A DNA stretch of 64,000 nt from Palsa-89 sp963824345. Lineage in GTDB: Bacteria; Acidobacteriota; Terriglobia; Bryobacterales; Bryobacteraceae. Made by a program: the position numbers and the translations under genes. Location: the NCBI GenBank assembly GCA_963824345.1, contig CAWGOZ010000012.1, positions 372,001-436,000 of the forward strand, given 5' to 3'. The notes under the pieces were generated by a model, which was given only the letters and a program-made list of their open reading frames with translations, did no database searches and was not told where the DNA came from. This document shows, one piece after another, positions 34,377-42,809 of this stretch (within the stretch, counting starts at the first letter, position 1; each line of letters begins with the position of its first letter).

Positions 34377-34964
34377 CTAAATAGTAATTCCGGCACGCCA
34401 TAGAAGATAGCCGACGGCCTGCCGGAGGTCTTGCCATCGAGCGCGCCACTCACCGGGGGAAATAGACGGCCGAGGTGATCCGTAGACTTTCAAGCCGCTG
34501 GATTCGAGCATTTTCTTGACGCGAAAGATGTGGTAACCATCGCTAACGACGATGGCGCTCTTGAGATTCATCCGGCGCATTATTTCCACCACTGCGGCGA
34601 CGCTTTGCGCGGTGCTCTCGCCTTCTCGCTCCACCACGATGGCCTCGGGTGGGACACCGTGCGCGGTCAGGTAAGCCCGGCCCACCGAACCTTCCGTGAA
34701 CACCGGGTCGCCGCCCGCGCCGCCGGTGGTGATGATGCGCGGCGCGAGTCCCCTCAAATAGAGCAGCAACGCGTGGTTCAAGCGAGCTTCGAGCACGGGA
34801 GAAGGTCGTCCGCGATACTCTGCCGCTCCCAGGACCATGATGGCGTCCGCCGGCCGCGCTTCATCGATCAGAGATTCCTGCTGGATTTCCTTGGAGACGC
34901 GCAGCACTTGCAGGGACACGATCCCGAGGACCACAAGTAGCGCAACCCCAACGAATCGTTTCAT
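34377..34964 (-). CDS. YdcF/DUF218-family membrane-associated protein
   Basis: A 195-residue protein with one N-terminal membrane segment (about 5-22) and a DUF218 domain. Family features are the MVLGAAEYRGRPSPVLEARLNHA opening, the IITTGGAG loop, the GESTAQS motif and VVSDGYHIFR. Relatives such as SanA/ElyC act on envelope integrity, but the biochemical activity of most members is unknown. It is transcribed away from the methyltransferase at 35027. Confidence 0.82.
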   Translation of the reverse strand: MKRFVGVALLVVLGIVSLQVLRVSKEIQQESLIDEARPADAIMVLGAAEYRGRPSPVLEARLNHALLLYLRGLAPRIITTGGAGGDPVFTEGSVGRAYLTAHGVPPEAIVVEREGESTAQSVAAVVEIMRRMNLKSAIVVSDGYHIFRVKKMLESSGLKVYGSPRPSISPGEWRARWQDLRQAVGYLLWRAGITI

Positions 34965-35026
34965 GATAAGAGCGGGTTCATGCTAGATTTGGCGGGCGGT
35001 TAGAAAACGTCCTCACTGTCTACTCT

Positions 35027-35812
35027 ATGCCAACCTTGGTCAGTCCGAAAAACCCGATGCTCAAAGATGTCCGCAAGGCGATAGCGCGGGGCACCGTTAC
35101 GGATCAAGGCTTTGCGGTGGCAGAGAGCTTCCATCTGCTGGAAGAGGCCTTGCGCAGTGACTGCGAGATTTCGGCCGTCCTCGCCGCCGAATCGGTTCGG
35201 GCGGCGGTGGAGAGCCACGTGCGCGGGTTGAAGAAGATTCGGGTGGGCGTAGTTCCGGACGATCTGTTTCGGAGTATTTCGTCGACTGAAGCGAGCCAAG
35301 GCGTGATCGCGCTGGTGCGGCCTCCGCAGTGGAGCGTGGAACAACTGTTCCGCGGGCAGGCACTCACGGTGGTTCTGGACGGCCTGCAGGATCCTGGTAA
35401 CGCAGGCACGGTGCTGCGGGCGGCGGAGGCCTTTGGCGCCACCGGCGTCGCGTTTCTGAAGGGGACCGCGAGTCCCTACAATGCAAAGTGCCTGAGAGCG
35501 TCGGCCGGATCGATCTTCAGGATGCCAGTGATTGCGGCCCTGGACCCGCAGGTTTTTCTGGCCTGCGCGGAGCAGCGCAAGATCGCACTGTTCGCGCTGA
35601 TGCCGAAAGGGTCGCTGGAGATTTCCAAAGCCGATTTCAGCCGGAAGTGCGCCATTGTGGTGGGCAGCGAGGGCCGCGGCGTGAGCGAACGGCTGGGCGA
35701 AAAGTCCACGCGGGTTCGGATCCCGACCGTGGGAGTGGAATCGCTCAACGCCGCTCTGGCCGCCGGCATCGCGCTTTTTGTGGCGAGAACGCAAAGGATG
35801 ACGGCGGGGTGA
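35027..35812 (+). CDS. TrmH/SpoU-family RNA 2'-O-methyltransferase
   Basis: A 261-residue SPOUT-class methyltransferase. The N-terminal part matches the substrate-binding domain seen in RlmB/TrmH-like enzymes. The three catalytic motifs are present: DGLQDPGNAGTVLRAAEAFG (about 119-138), VGSEGRGVS (about 216) and VESLNAALAAGI (about 237), which build the knot that binds S-adenosylmethionine. The exact RNA target (rRNA or tRNA) cannot be told. Ends 7 bases before rarA; likely one transcription unit. Confidence 0.87.
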   Translation: MPTLVSPKNPMLKDVRKAIARGTVTDQGFAVAESFHLLEEALRSDCEISAVLAAESVRAAVESHVRGLKKIRVGVVPDDLFRSISSTEASQGVIALVRPPQWSVEQLFRGQALTVVLDGLQDPGNAGTVLRAAEAFGATGVAFLKGTASPYNAKCLRASAGSIFRMPVIAALDPQVFLACAEQRKIALFALMPKGSLEISKADFSRKCAIVVGSEGRGVSERLGEKSTRVRIPTVGVESLNAALAAGIALFVARTQRMTAG

Positions 35813-35819
35813 GGGCGCT

Positions 35820-37139
35820 ATGAGCCTGTTCGAACCCGATCCTTTGGCCATTCTCAAAGACGACGGCCATCGCCCGCTGGCGGAGCGCATGCGTCCGGCC
35901 ACGCTCGAGGAATTCGCCGGCCAGCAACATATTTTAGGGCCTGGCAAGCCGTTGCGGGTGCAAATCGAGCGGGACCAGTTGGGATCGATTATTCTGTGGG
36001 GTCCTCCGGGAGTGGGCAAGACCACGCTGGCGAGAATCATCGCGCGCATGACACATAGCGATTTCATCCCGTTCAGCGCCGTTCTCAGCGGGATCAAGGA
36101 AATCAAAGCCGTGATGGCGGACGCGGAGCGCAACCGGCGGCTGGGACGGCGCACCTTGATCTTCATCGACGAGATTCACCGCTTCAACAAAGCGCAGCAG
36201 GATGCGTTTTTGCCGTACGTGGAGCGCGGGGACATCAGCCTGATCGGCGCCACCACCGAAAATCCTTCGTTTGAAGTGATCGCGGCGCTGCTTTCGCGCA
36301 CCAAGGTGTACATGCTGAAGCCGCTGCCGGAAGACGAGATTCTCGCCTTGCTCAGACGCGCACTGCCGGTGCTGAAGATCGGAGCTACCGAGGATCTGCT
36401 GCGGCAAATCGCGACCTACGCGAATGGAGACGGACGCAGCGCCTATAACATTCTGGAGCTGGCCGCCGCGGCGTCTCAAGGTGGTTGCGAGCTGACACGC
36501 CAGGCCATAGAGGACACGCTGCATCGCAAAACATTGCTGTACGACAAGTCCGGCGAGGAGCACTTCAATCTGATTTCGGCGCTGCACAAGTCGGTGCGAT
36601 CGAGCGATGTCGATGCGGCGCTCTATTGGTTGGGCCGCATGCTGGAAGCGGGCGAGGACCGGATGTATATCGCTCGGCGCCTGGTGCGGATGGCCATTGA
36701 AGACATCGGGCTGGCCGATCCACGGGCGCTGGAACAATCTATCGCCGCCATGCAGGCCGTGCACTTTCTCGGAATCCCGGAAGGCGATCTGGCGCTGGCG
36801 CAGGCGGCGATCTATCTGGCGGTAGCTCCCAAGTCCGACGCATCCTATCAAGCTCTCAACCGTGTGATGGAAGCGGTGGAGCAGCGCGTGGCCGAGCCGG
36901 TGCCATTTCACTTACGAAACGCGCCCACCGGAGCCATGAAGCAGTGGGGCTATGGCCAAGGGTACCAGCATGCCCATAAACTAGAAGATGCCTTGCCGGA
37001 TATGCAGTGCCTTCCCGAATCCCTTGCAGGTGCAGTATTTTACGAGCCGACCCAGCGCGGGGTGGAACAGCGCATCGCGGAACGGCTGGAAGAAATTCGT
37101 TCCAGCAGGAAGCGGAAGAGCGAACCGCGGGAAAAGTAA
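35820..37139 (+). CDS. rarA: Replication-associated recombination protein RarA (MgsA), AAA+ ATPase
   Basis: RarA acts at stalled replication forks. The 439-residue protein has the expected order: N-terminal RPATLEEFAGQQHI, Walker A GPPGVGKTT at 61-69, Walker B FIDEIHRFNKAQQD, sensor-1 GATTENPSFEV, then the helical tetramerisation domain. The C-terminal part (GEDRMYIARRLVRMAIEDIGLADP) is diagnostic for RarA against clamp-loader subunits. GGTGAGGG precedes the ATG. It follows the methyltransferase by 7 bases. Confidence 0.94.
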   Translation: MSLFEPDPLAILKDDGHRPLAERMRPATLEEFAGQQHILGPGKPLRVQIERDQLGSIILWGPPGVGKTTLARIIARMTHSDFIPFSAVLSGIKEIKAVMADAERNRRLGRRTLIFIDEIHRFNKAQQDAFLPYVERGDISLIGATTENPSFEVIAALLSRTKVYMLKPLPEDEILALLRRALPVLKIGATEDLLRQIATYANGDGRSAYNILELAAAASQGGCELTRQAIEDTLHRKTLLYDKSGEEHFNLISALHKSVRSSDVDAALYWLGRMLEAGEDRMYIARRLVRMAIEDIGLADPRALEQSIAAMQAVHFLGIPEGDLALAQAAIYLAVAPKSDASYQALNRVMEAVEQRVAEPVPFHLRNAPTGAMKQWGYGQGYQHAHKLEDALPDMQCLPESLAGAVFYEPTQRGVEQRIAERLEEIRSSRKRKSEPREK

Positions 37140-37270
37140 CAGGCCGAAGCACCCGTCCAACGTACTATCACTTCTGCACGCGGTACCACCCCAAATTGGG
37201 AGGACTCCGCTATTTGCCCTCTCACCTGCATGCCGCAATCTATGGGTGCACGGACGGAAAGGAACCTAGG

Positions 37271-37648
37271 ATGCTGGCGGGGGTAAAAATGAGTTTGCAA
37301 AAAGACAAAGAGAAAGACGATCGCCGCGGCGCGGATCGCTTTCCCATCGAGCGGGAAGTCCGCTACCGGGTGTTGACCCGCAAAACGAGCACGGAAGGCG
37401 AGAGCGGCGTTGGAGTGACGGTCAATATGAGCAGCAACGGAGTTCTGTTCACCACGGACCGCTATCTGCTTCCAGGCCGGCGTCTGGAGGTATCCATCAG
37501 TTGGCCCGCGCAGTTGAACAGCAAGATTGCTTTGAAACTGGTGGCGCGGGGCCGCGTGGTTCGCTCCGAAGAGGGCCGGGCCGCCATTGAAATCCATCAG
37601 TACGAGTTCCGGACCCAAGCCAATCAAGGTCCGACGGTGATCCAATAA
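37271..37648 (+). CDS. PilZ-domain protein
   Basis: A 125-residue single-domain PilZ protein, paralogous in layout to the one at 33746. The c-di-GMP-type motifs are DRRGADRFPIEREVRY at the N-terminus and NMSSNGVLF in the middle. The open frame extends upstream into rarA, but ATG 37271 (with GGA at the right distance) is the natural start; ATG 37289 after GGGGG is an alternative. The 131-base gap before it holds no other gene. Function beyond probable ligand binding is unknown. Confidence 0.76.
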   Translation: MLAGVKMSLQKDKEKDDRRGADRFPIEREVRYRVLTRKTSTEGESGVGVTVNMSSNGVLFTTDRYLLPGRRLEVSISWPAQLNSKIALKLVARGRVVRSEEGRAAIEIHQYEFRTQANQGPTVIQ

Positions 37649-37716
37649 TAATTTCATAACCTCATCGATCATCGCGGCCCCAGGAAGGTACAATACAAAG
37701 TCGGGAGCCTTCCCGG

Positions 37717-39513
37717 ATGCGAAACCTGATATTCCTCTTTTGCCTTGGGTCCGGCTTTTGCCTGGCCGATAACGCGAAATCCCCCACGCTGGCGGAAGCC
37801 AGAGCCTTCCTGGATCGCGCGCAGTCCAAACTGCTGGAGCTTACCGTTCAAGATCAGCGCGCCGATTGGGTAAAGTCCACTTTCATCACCTACGACAGCG
37901 AGATTCTTGCCGCCAAAGCCGACGAAGATCAGATCGCGGCGACCATGCAGCTGGCGAAAGAATCGACGCGCTTCAGTCATTTGAAGATGCCGGAGGATAT
38001 GGCGCGCCAGTTTCAGCTGCTGCGTCTGAGCTTGACGCTGGCCGCGCCATCCGATCCCAAGGAAGCCCAAGAGCTGACGCAAATCGCCTCGCGGATGGAG
38101 GGCATTTACGGCAGCGGGAAGTATTGTCCGGCGGGCGCCTCGAGCGGAGAATGTCTGGATCTGGATCAGTTGAGCGACATCCTGCGCACCAGCACGGATC
38201 CCCGGAAACTGCTGGATGCCTGGCGAGGGTGGCGCACCATTTCGCCTCCCATGCGTCCGCTGTTCCAGCGCTACGTGGAGTTGGGGAATAAGGGCGCGCG
38301 CGAATTGGGTTTCGACGATATGGGCGCGATGTGGCGTTCGAAATACGACATGCCCGCGGATGCGTTTCCCGTGGAGATGGACCGGCTGTGGGAGCAAGTG
38401 AAGCCGCTGTATCTTTCGCTGCACGCCTATGTGCGCTGGAAGCTGAGGGAGAAATACGGCGACCTGGTTCCGGCCAGTGGTCCCATTCCGGCGCATCTGC
38501 TGGGCAACATGTGGGCGCAGGAGTGGCAGAATATCTATCCGCTGGTAGCGCCGAAGAACGCCGATCCAGGCTACGATTTGACGGCGATCTTGCAGGGACG
38601 AGGGACGCAGCCGGTGGACATGGTGAAATACGGCGAGCGTTTTTTCACTTCGCTGGGTTTCGCGCCGTTGCCGAAGACCTTTTGGGAACGGTCGTTGCTC
38701 GCGAAACCGCGCGATCGCGAGGTGGTATGCCACGCCAGTGCTTGGGATGTGGATATGGTGGAGGATGTGCGGATCAAGGCATGCATCGAGATTAATGCCG
38801 ACGATTTTACGACGGTGCATCATGAGCTGGGGCACAATTTCTACCAGCGCGCCTACGACCAGCAGCCGTTCCTGTTCCGCGACAGCGCCAACGACGGATT
38901 TCACGAAGCCATCGGGGACACCATAGCTCTGTCGGTGACGCCGGAGTATCTCAAACGGATTGGATTGCTACCCACGGTCCCGGACAGTTCCAAAGATATC
39001 GGGTTGTTGTTGTACAAGGCGCTCGATAAGGTAGCGTTTTTGCCGTTCGGGTTAATGATCGACAGGTGGCGCTGGCAGGTGTTTTCGGGGCAGATCCCGC
39101 CCGAGAAATATAACGAAAGCTGGTGGAAGCTTCGCCTGCAGTATCAGGGAGTGGCAGCGCCGGTGGAGCGTAGCGAGGCGGATTTCGATCCTGGGGCAAA
39201 GTATCACGTGCCGGCCAATACTCCCTACGCGCGCTATTTCCTGGCGGACATTCTGCAGTTCCAGTTTCATAGGGCGCTGGCGAAAGTGGCGGGATGCACG
39301 AGCCCGCTGAATCGCTGTTCGATTTATGACAGCAAGGCGGCCGGCGACCGGTTGAACGCGATGCTCGCGATGGGCACGAGCCAGCCGTGGCCGAAAGAGC
39401 TCGCCGCGCTGACCGGGCAAGAGCAAATGGACGCGACGGCGATCCTGGATTACTTCGCGCCGCTGAAGAAATGGCTGGACGAGCAGAACCAGGGGAAGCC
39501 GGCGGGGTGGTAA
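37717..39513 (+). CDS. Secreted M2-family (ACE-like) zinc metallopeptidase
   Basis: A 598-residue exported dipeptidyl carboxypeptidase-type enzyme. Signal peptide at about 1-17 (LIFLFCLGSGFCLA). The catalytic zinc motif HHELGH lies at about 368-373, with the third ligand glutamate in FHEAIGD at about 397, as in angiotensin-converting enzyme. The NMWAQEW segment and the acidic, helical N-terminal half also fit family M2, and the length is typical of bacterial members. Probable periplasmic peptide turnover. A TACAAT -10-like box lies 22 bases before the ATG. Confidence 0.9.
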   Translation: MRNLIFLFCLGSGFCLADNAKSPTLAEARAFLDRAQSKLLELTVQDQRADWVKSTFITYDSEILAAKADEDQIAATMQLAKESTRFSHLKMPEDMARQFQLLRLSLTLAAPSDPKEAQELTQIASRMEGIYGSGKYCPAGASSGECLDLDQLSDILRTSTDPRKLLDAWRGWRTISPPMRPLFQRYVELGNKGARELGFDDMGAMWRSKYDMPADAFPVEMDRLWEQVKPLYLSLHAYVRWKLREKYGDLVPASGPIPAHLLGNMWAQEWQNIYPLVAPKNADPGYDLTAILQGRGTQPVDMVKYGERFFTSLGFAPLPKTFWERSLLAKPRDREVVCHASAWDVDMVEDVRIKACIEINADDFTTVHHELGHNFYQRAYDQQPFLFRDSANDGFHEAIGDTIALSVTPEYLKRIGLLPTVPDSSKDIGLLLYKALDKVAFLPFGLMIDRWRWQVFSGQIPPEKYNESWWKLRLQYQGVAAPVERSEADFDPGAKYHVPANTPYARYFLADILQFQFHRALAKVAGCTSPLNRCSIYDSKAAGDRLNAMLAMGTSQPWPKELAALTGQEQMDATAILDYFAPLKKWLDEQNQGKPAGW

Positions 39514-39547
39514 CGGTGTCGCCCGTGGCAACGGCAGGGTGTGCGAA

Positions 39548-40315
39548 ATGTCTCCTTCTATGAACGCGGTGGATGTTTGCCCAATCTGCGGAGGATCGGG
39601 TTGGAAGATCGTCGAGCGTGGTGGAATCTCGGGGGCCGAGAAGTGCGAATGCATCGAGGCGGGCCGCGCGCTCAGAAACGAAGAGCGAGCCGGCATTCCG
39701 CCTCTGTACCGGCAAGCATCGGTCGATAATTTCGTACTGCCCAGCGAGAATCCCATCTCGCGTTCGGCCCTCGCCAAAGTGCTGGTGGACGTGCGTGGTT
39801 ACGTGCGCGAATATCCGGGAGTCCCAAAGCCCGGGCTCCTGTTTCTTGGTCCGCCGGGAACGGGGAAGACTCATCTGGCGGTAGCGGCGCTGCGAGGCTT
39901 GCTGGCGCGCGGCTTCGAGGGACTGTTCTTCGATTTCCAGGGATTGCTCAATCAAATCCGCAGCGGCTACGACCAGGCCTCCGGAACGATGGACCGGGAG
40001 GCTTATCGCTCGGCCCTGGATGCCGAGATTCTGCTGCTGGACGATCTGGGCGCGCACCGGATTACCGATTGGGTGGAGGACACGGTGACGTCCATCGTGA
40101 CGCACCGCTGCAACTCGCGCAAGGCCACCATCATCACCAGCAACCTGCGCGATCCGGAAGCGGGCGATAAACGCGGCTCGGGCTTGCAGGAAGACATGCA
40201 CAGCAAATACTTCCTGGAAGAACGCATCGGAATGCGCGCGCGGTCGCGTCTGTTCGAGATGTGCAAGCTGGTTCCCATGCCGGGCGTGGAAGATTATCGG
40301 TTGAAGAAGCGCTGA
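39548..40315 (+). CDS. DnaC/IstB-like AAA+ ATPase with N-terminal zinc-finger
   Basis: A 255-residue AAA+ ATPase of the helicase-loader type. Cysteines at about 11, 14, 33 and 35 (CPICGG and KCEC) form a probable zinc site. Walker A GPPGTGKT is at about 101-108, Walker B is ILLLDDLGA, and sensor-1 is TIITSN. Such proteins load DnaB-type helicases or assist IS21 transposases; there is no istA or transposon end here, so a DnaC/DnaI-like replication role is favoured. GTG 39539 and ATG 39560 are alternative starts; AGGG spacing favours 39548. Confidence 0.78.
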   Translation: MSPSMNAVDVCPICGGSGWKIVERGGISGAEKCECIEAGRALRNEERAGIPPLYRQASVDNFVLPSENPISRSALAKVLVDVRGYVREYPGVPKPGLLFLGPPGTGKTHLAVAALRGLLARGFEGLFFDFQGLLNQIRSGYDQASGTMDREAYRSALDAEILLLDDLGAHRITDWVEDTVTSIVTHRCNSRKATIITSNLRDPEAGDKRGSGLQEDMHSKYFLEERIGMRARSRLFEMCKLVPMPGVEDYRLKKR

Positions 40316-40320
40316 GGATC

Positions 40321-40348
40321 TGTAATACAAATCGGATGGTGTATTACA
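40321..40348. promoter_or_regulatory. Perfect inverted repeat upstream of vapBC (operator)
   Basis: TGTAATAC (40321-40328) and GTATTACA (40341-40348) form a perfect 8-bp inverted repeat with a 12-base spacer. It stands directly before the antitoxin start at 40356 and partly overlaps a -10-like TACAAT (40345-40350). Ribbon-helix-helix antitoxins usually bind such sites to repress their own operon; here that is inferred. Confidence 0.6.
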
Positions 40349-40355
40349 ATGAAGC

Positions 40356-40577
40356 ATGAAGACCATTCAGGCCAGGCTGGATGCAGACACGCAGAAAACG
40401 CTGGCGAGGCTCGTCGATCAGTTAGGTGTCAGCCCCTCAACGGTAGTCCGCGAGGGAATCCGACTTCTAGCGGCGTCCCACCCGAAGAGTCGTAAAATCG
40501 CGGGGCTCGGCAAATTCTCTTCGGGCATTCCCGATCTCGGCTCCAACAAGAAACACCTTCGAGGGTTTGGGCGTTGA
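40356..40577 (+). CDS. vapB: Ribbon-helix-helix antitoxin, VapB-like
   Basis: A 73-residue protein. The N-terminal half reads as a ribbon-helix-helix DNA-binding unit: a strand (TIQARLDAD), then two helices (QKTLARLVDQLG and PSTVVREGIRLLAA). The C-terminal tail is flexible and basic and would wrap the toxin. It precedes a PIN toxin with a 4-base overlap and follows a perfect inverted repeat. There is no clear Shine-Dalgarno site and the -10-like box is only 5 bases upstream, so the message may be leaderless. Confidence 0.78.
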   Translation: MKTIQARLDADTQKTLARLVDQLGVSPSTVVREGIRLLAASHPKSRKIAGLGKFSSGIPDLGSNKKHLRGFGR

Positions 40578-40996
40578 GGGCCATTCTGCTGGATACCGGA
40601 GCGATCGTAGCGCTACTCGATCGCAGCGAACGAAAGCATGCCGCCTGCGCGGAGGCGATTCAAGAGACTTCCGCGCCGCTAGTCACCTGTGAAGCGGTCA
40701 TTGCCGAGAGCTGCTATCTGTTGCGCGGGCAAGCCGGAGCCGCGGAAGCGATCCTCGAGAACGTCAGGACGGGCGCGTTTCGCATACCTTTGCAACTGTC
40801 GCGCGAGGCTGGTTCTCTGCAGCGCCTGTTTCGCAAATATCGCGACCGTGAGATGGATCTTGCCGACGCCTGCCTGGTGCATCTGGCTGGGGAATTCGAA
40901 ACCGGCGACATCCTGACGCTCGACAGCGACTTTGAAATTTACCGCTGGGGCGCGAACCGGCCGTTCCGCCTGCTCCTGAAAAACCAAGCGGGGTAG
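40574..40996 (+). CDS. vapC: PIN-domain ribonuclease, VapC toxin
   Basis: A 140-residue PIN-domain toxin. The first aspartate is in AILLDTGAIVALLD, the glutamate in VIAESCYLL, and later acidic residues in MDLADACLVHLA and TLDSDFEIYRW. This FEIYRW ending is common in one VapC subgroup. Start is TTG at 40574, overlapping the antitoxin stop by 4 bases. It is unlike the PIN toxin at 11618 in sequence, so the window has two independent modules. Confidence 0.83.
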   Translation: MRAILLDTGAIVALLDRSERKHAACAEAIQETSAPLVTCEAVIAESCYLLRGQAGAAEAILENVRTGAFRIPLQLSREAGSLQRLFRKYRDREMDLADACLVHLAGEFETGDILTLDSDFEIYRWGANRPFRLLLKNQAG

Positions 40997-41006
40997 GATG
41001 GAGTGA

Positions 41007-42197
41007 ATGACCACCGCGAATCCCCTGAGCTATCTCTCCGAGCAGATCGAGGCTTGGCGCAAGGCCGGCTCCTACCAGCGTCTGCGCGTGCTGGAATCGC
41101 CCTGCGAGCCGATGTCGCGCTTCGATGGACGCGAGGTAATCAATCTCGCGAGCAACAACTATCTCGGGCTGGCCGATCATCCGAAGCTCATCGAGGCGCA
41201 GGTGGATGCGGCCAGGCGATACGGCGCCGGATCGGGCGCGGTGCGTACCATCTCCGGGACCATGAGCCTGCACCTGGAACTGGAGCGGCGGATCGCGGCG
41301 TTCAAGCGCACCGAAGCGTGCGTGGTGTTTCAATCCGGTTTCGCCGCGAACGCCGGGACCGTGTCGGCCATCCTGGGTCCGGAGGATCACATCATCTCCG
41401 ATGCGCTGAATCACGCCAGCATCATTGACGGCTGCCGGCTGTCGAAGGCCAAGATCCATGTTTTTCCGCATAAGGACACGGCCAAGGCGGCGGCCATTTT
41501 GGAAGAGCTGGATGGCAAGAGCGGCCACAAGCTATTGATCACCGATGGCGTGTTCTCGATGGACGGCGATATCGGCCCGCTGCCCGCATTGGTTGAAATT
41601 GCCGAGCGTCACGGCGCCATCATGATGATCGACGATGCGCATTCTTCGGGAGTGCTGGGCCGCAACGGGCGCGGCACGGTGGATCATTTCGGGCTGCATG
41701 GCCGGGTGGACGTGCAGGTGGGAACGTTGTCGAAAGCCATCGGCGTGCTGGGCGGATATGTTTGCGGGAGCCGCGATCTGATCGAGTTCCTGTATCACCG
41801 GGCGCGGCCGTTCCTGTTTTCCACTTCGCATCCGCCGGCGGTGGCCGCGGCGTGTCTGTCGGCCTTCGACATTCTGGAGCGCGAGCCGGAGCGCATCGAG
41901 AAGCTGTGGGAAAACACGCGCTACTTCCAGAGCCGGCTCAAAAGCTCCGGATTCGATACCGGCGAAAGCGAGACCCCCATTACGCCCATCCTGGTGGGCG
42001 AGGCGAAGACCGCAATTGCCTACTCGGCGGCGCTGTTTGAGAAGGGATTGCTGGCTACTGGGATCGGGTTTCCCACCGTACCGGAGGGAAAGGCGCGTAT
42101 TCGCACGATTGTAACCGCTACACACACGCGCGAGATGTTGGATCGGGCGGGGGAAATCCTGAGCAGCGTGGCGAAACAAATGGGCATCCTGCGATAG
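41007..42197 (+). CDS. kbl: Glycine C-acetyltransferase / alpha-oxoamine synthase
   Basis: A 396-residue PLP enzyme of the alpha-oxoamine synthase family. It shows NNYLGLADHP, the GSGAVRTISGT glycine-rich segment, DDAHSSGVLG, and the PLP-lysine motif GTLSKAIG. Length and the GTMSLHLELER region match 2-amino-3-ketobutyrate CoA ligase (threonine/glycine metabolism). 8-Amino-7-oxononanoate synthase (BioF) is the main alternative; no biotin genes or threonine dehydrogenase are immediately adjacent. The family is certain, the gene name less so. Confidence 0.85.
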   Translation: MTTANPLSYLSEQIEAWRKAGSYQRLRVLESPCEPMSRFDGREVINLASNNYLGLADHPKLIEAQVDAARRYGAGSGAVRTISGTMSLHLELERRIAAFKRTEACVVFQSGFAANAGTVSAILGPEDHIISDALNHASIIDGCRLSKAKIHVFPHKDTAKAAAILEELDGKSGHKLLITDGVFSMDGDIGPLPALVEIAERHGAIMMIDDAHSSGVLGRNGRGTVDHFGLHGRVDVQVGTLSKAIGVLGGYVCGSRDLIEFLYHRARPFLFSTSHPPAVAAACLSAFDILEREPERIEKLWENTRYFQSRLKSSGFDTGESETPITPILVGEAKTAIAYSAALFEKGLLATGIGFPTVPEGKARIRTIVTATHTREMLDRAGEILSSVAKQMGILR

Positions 42198-42397
42198 CAT
42201 CTGACCCACCTGAAAGGTAACTGACTTTTTTCGATTCTAACGCATGTGACACATTAATCCGCTTTTGTTTTTGCCGGAAGTATGAGATTCTGGAATCGAC
42301 GGGCGACCGTCTTGAATGAGTTTTAGAGTTACCCTGTAGGTAAAACTGCCAGGTAGCACACAAGAGTTCCCGGCATGTCCCCCGGCTGGAGGAAATT

Positions 42398-42781
42398 ATG
42401 CTGCGTCACTTTCTGTTGCCTGAGAGCATCGCCAGAGCAGACGGCATGGGGCCGGAGATCGATCTCGGTTCCAAACGAGGGAAGCTGTTAGTCCTGACCC
42501 TCGGAATCACTCGAATCCTGGAGCAGGAAAGCCTGGAGCTATCGGTCTGCGGTTCCCCGGACGGCCAAAAATGGGGATCTAAGCCGTTGGCGAAGTTTCC
42601 GCCCAAGTTCTATTGTGGCCTCTATTCCATCCTCTTGAATCTGGGATCGCAGGCCGATGTCCGGTTCGTGCGCGTCCAATGGACCATGAGCCGGTGGAGC
42701 AAGCGTGAAAGCCTGCCCATGTTTGGATTTTATGTTTACGCCGAAGAGTCCGGCGCACGCGTCAGTACCGCCGTGGCCTAG
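42398..42781 (+). CDS. Hypothetical protein, conserved-looking
   Basis: A 127-residue soluble protein with GGAGG 5 bases before its ATG. The sequence is beta-rich (KLLVLTLGITRIL, ESLELSVCGSPDGQKWG, VRFVRVQWTM, FGFYVYAEES) and resembles a single jelly-roll or beta-sandwich domain. I do not recognise a family and see no catalytic motif. It is preceded by a 200-base gap (42198-42397) that holds no gene, and it converges on larB. Function unknown. Confidence 0.65.
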   Translation: MLRHFLLPESIARADGMGPEIDLGSKRGKLLVLTLGITRILEQESLELSVCGSPDGQKWGSKPLAKFPPKFYCGLYSILLNLGSQADVRFVRVQWTMSRWSKRESLPMFGFYVYAEESGARVSTAVA

Positions 42782-42792
42782 GCGTCAATCGC

Positions 42793-42809
42793 ACCGGCTT
42801 AGAGCCGGT
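42793..42809. terminator. Short hairpin over the larB stop codon
   Basis: ACCGGCT (42793-42799) and AGCCGGT (42803-42809) can pair across a 3-base loop in the small gap between the convergent hypothetical gene and larB. No T-run follows on either strand, so termination is only possible, not shown. Confidence 0.3.

Noticed and set aside
39548..40996. IS21-type insertion sequence (istB plus neighbours)
   Set aside because: No istA, no terminal inverted repeats and no target duplication were seen around the DnaC-like gene.
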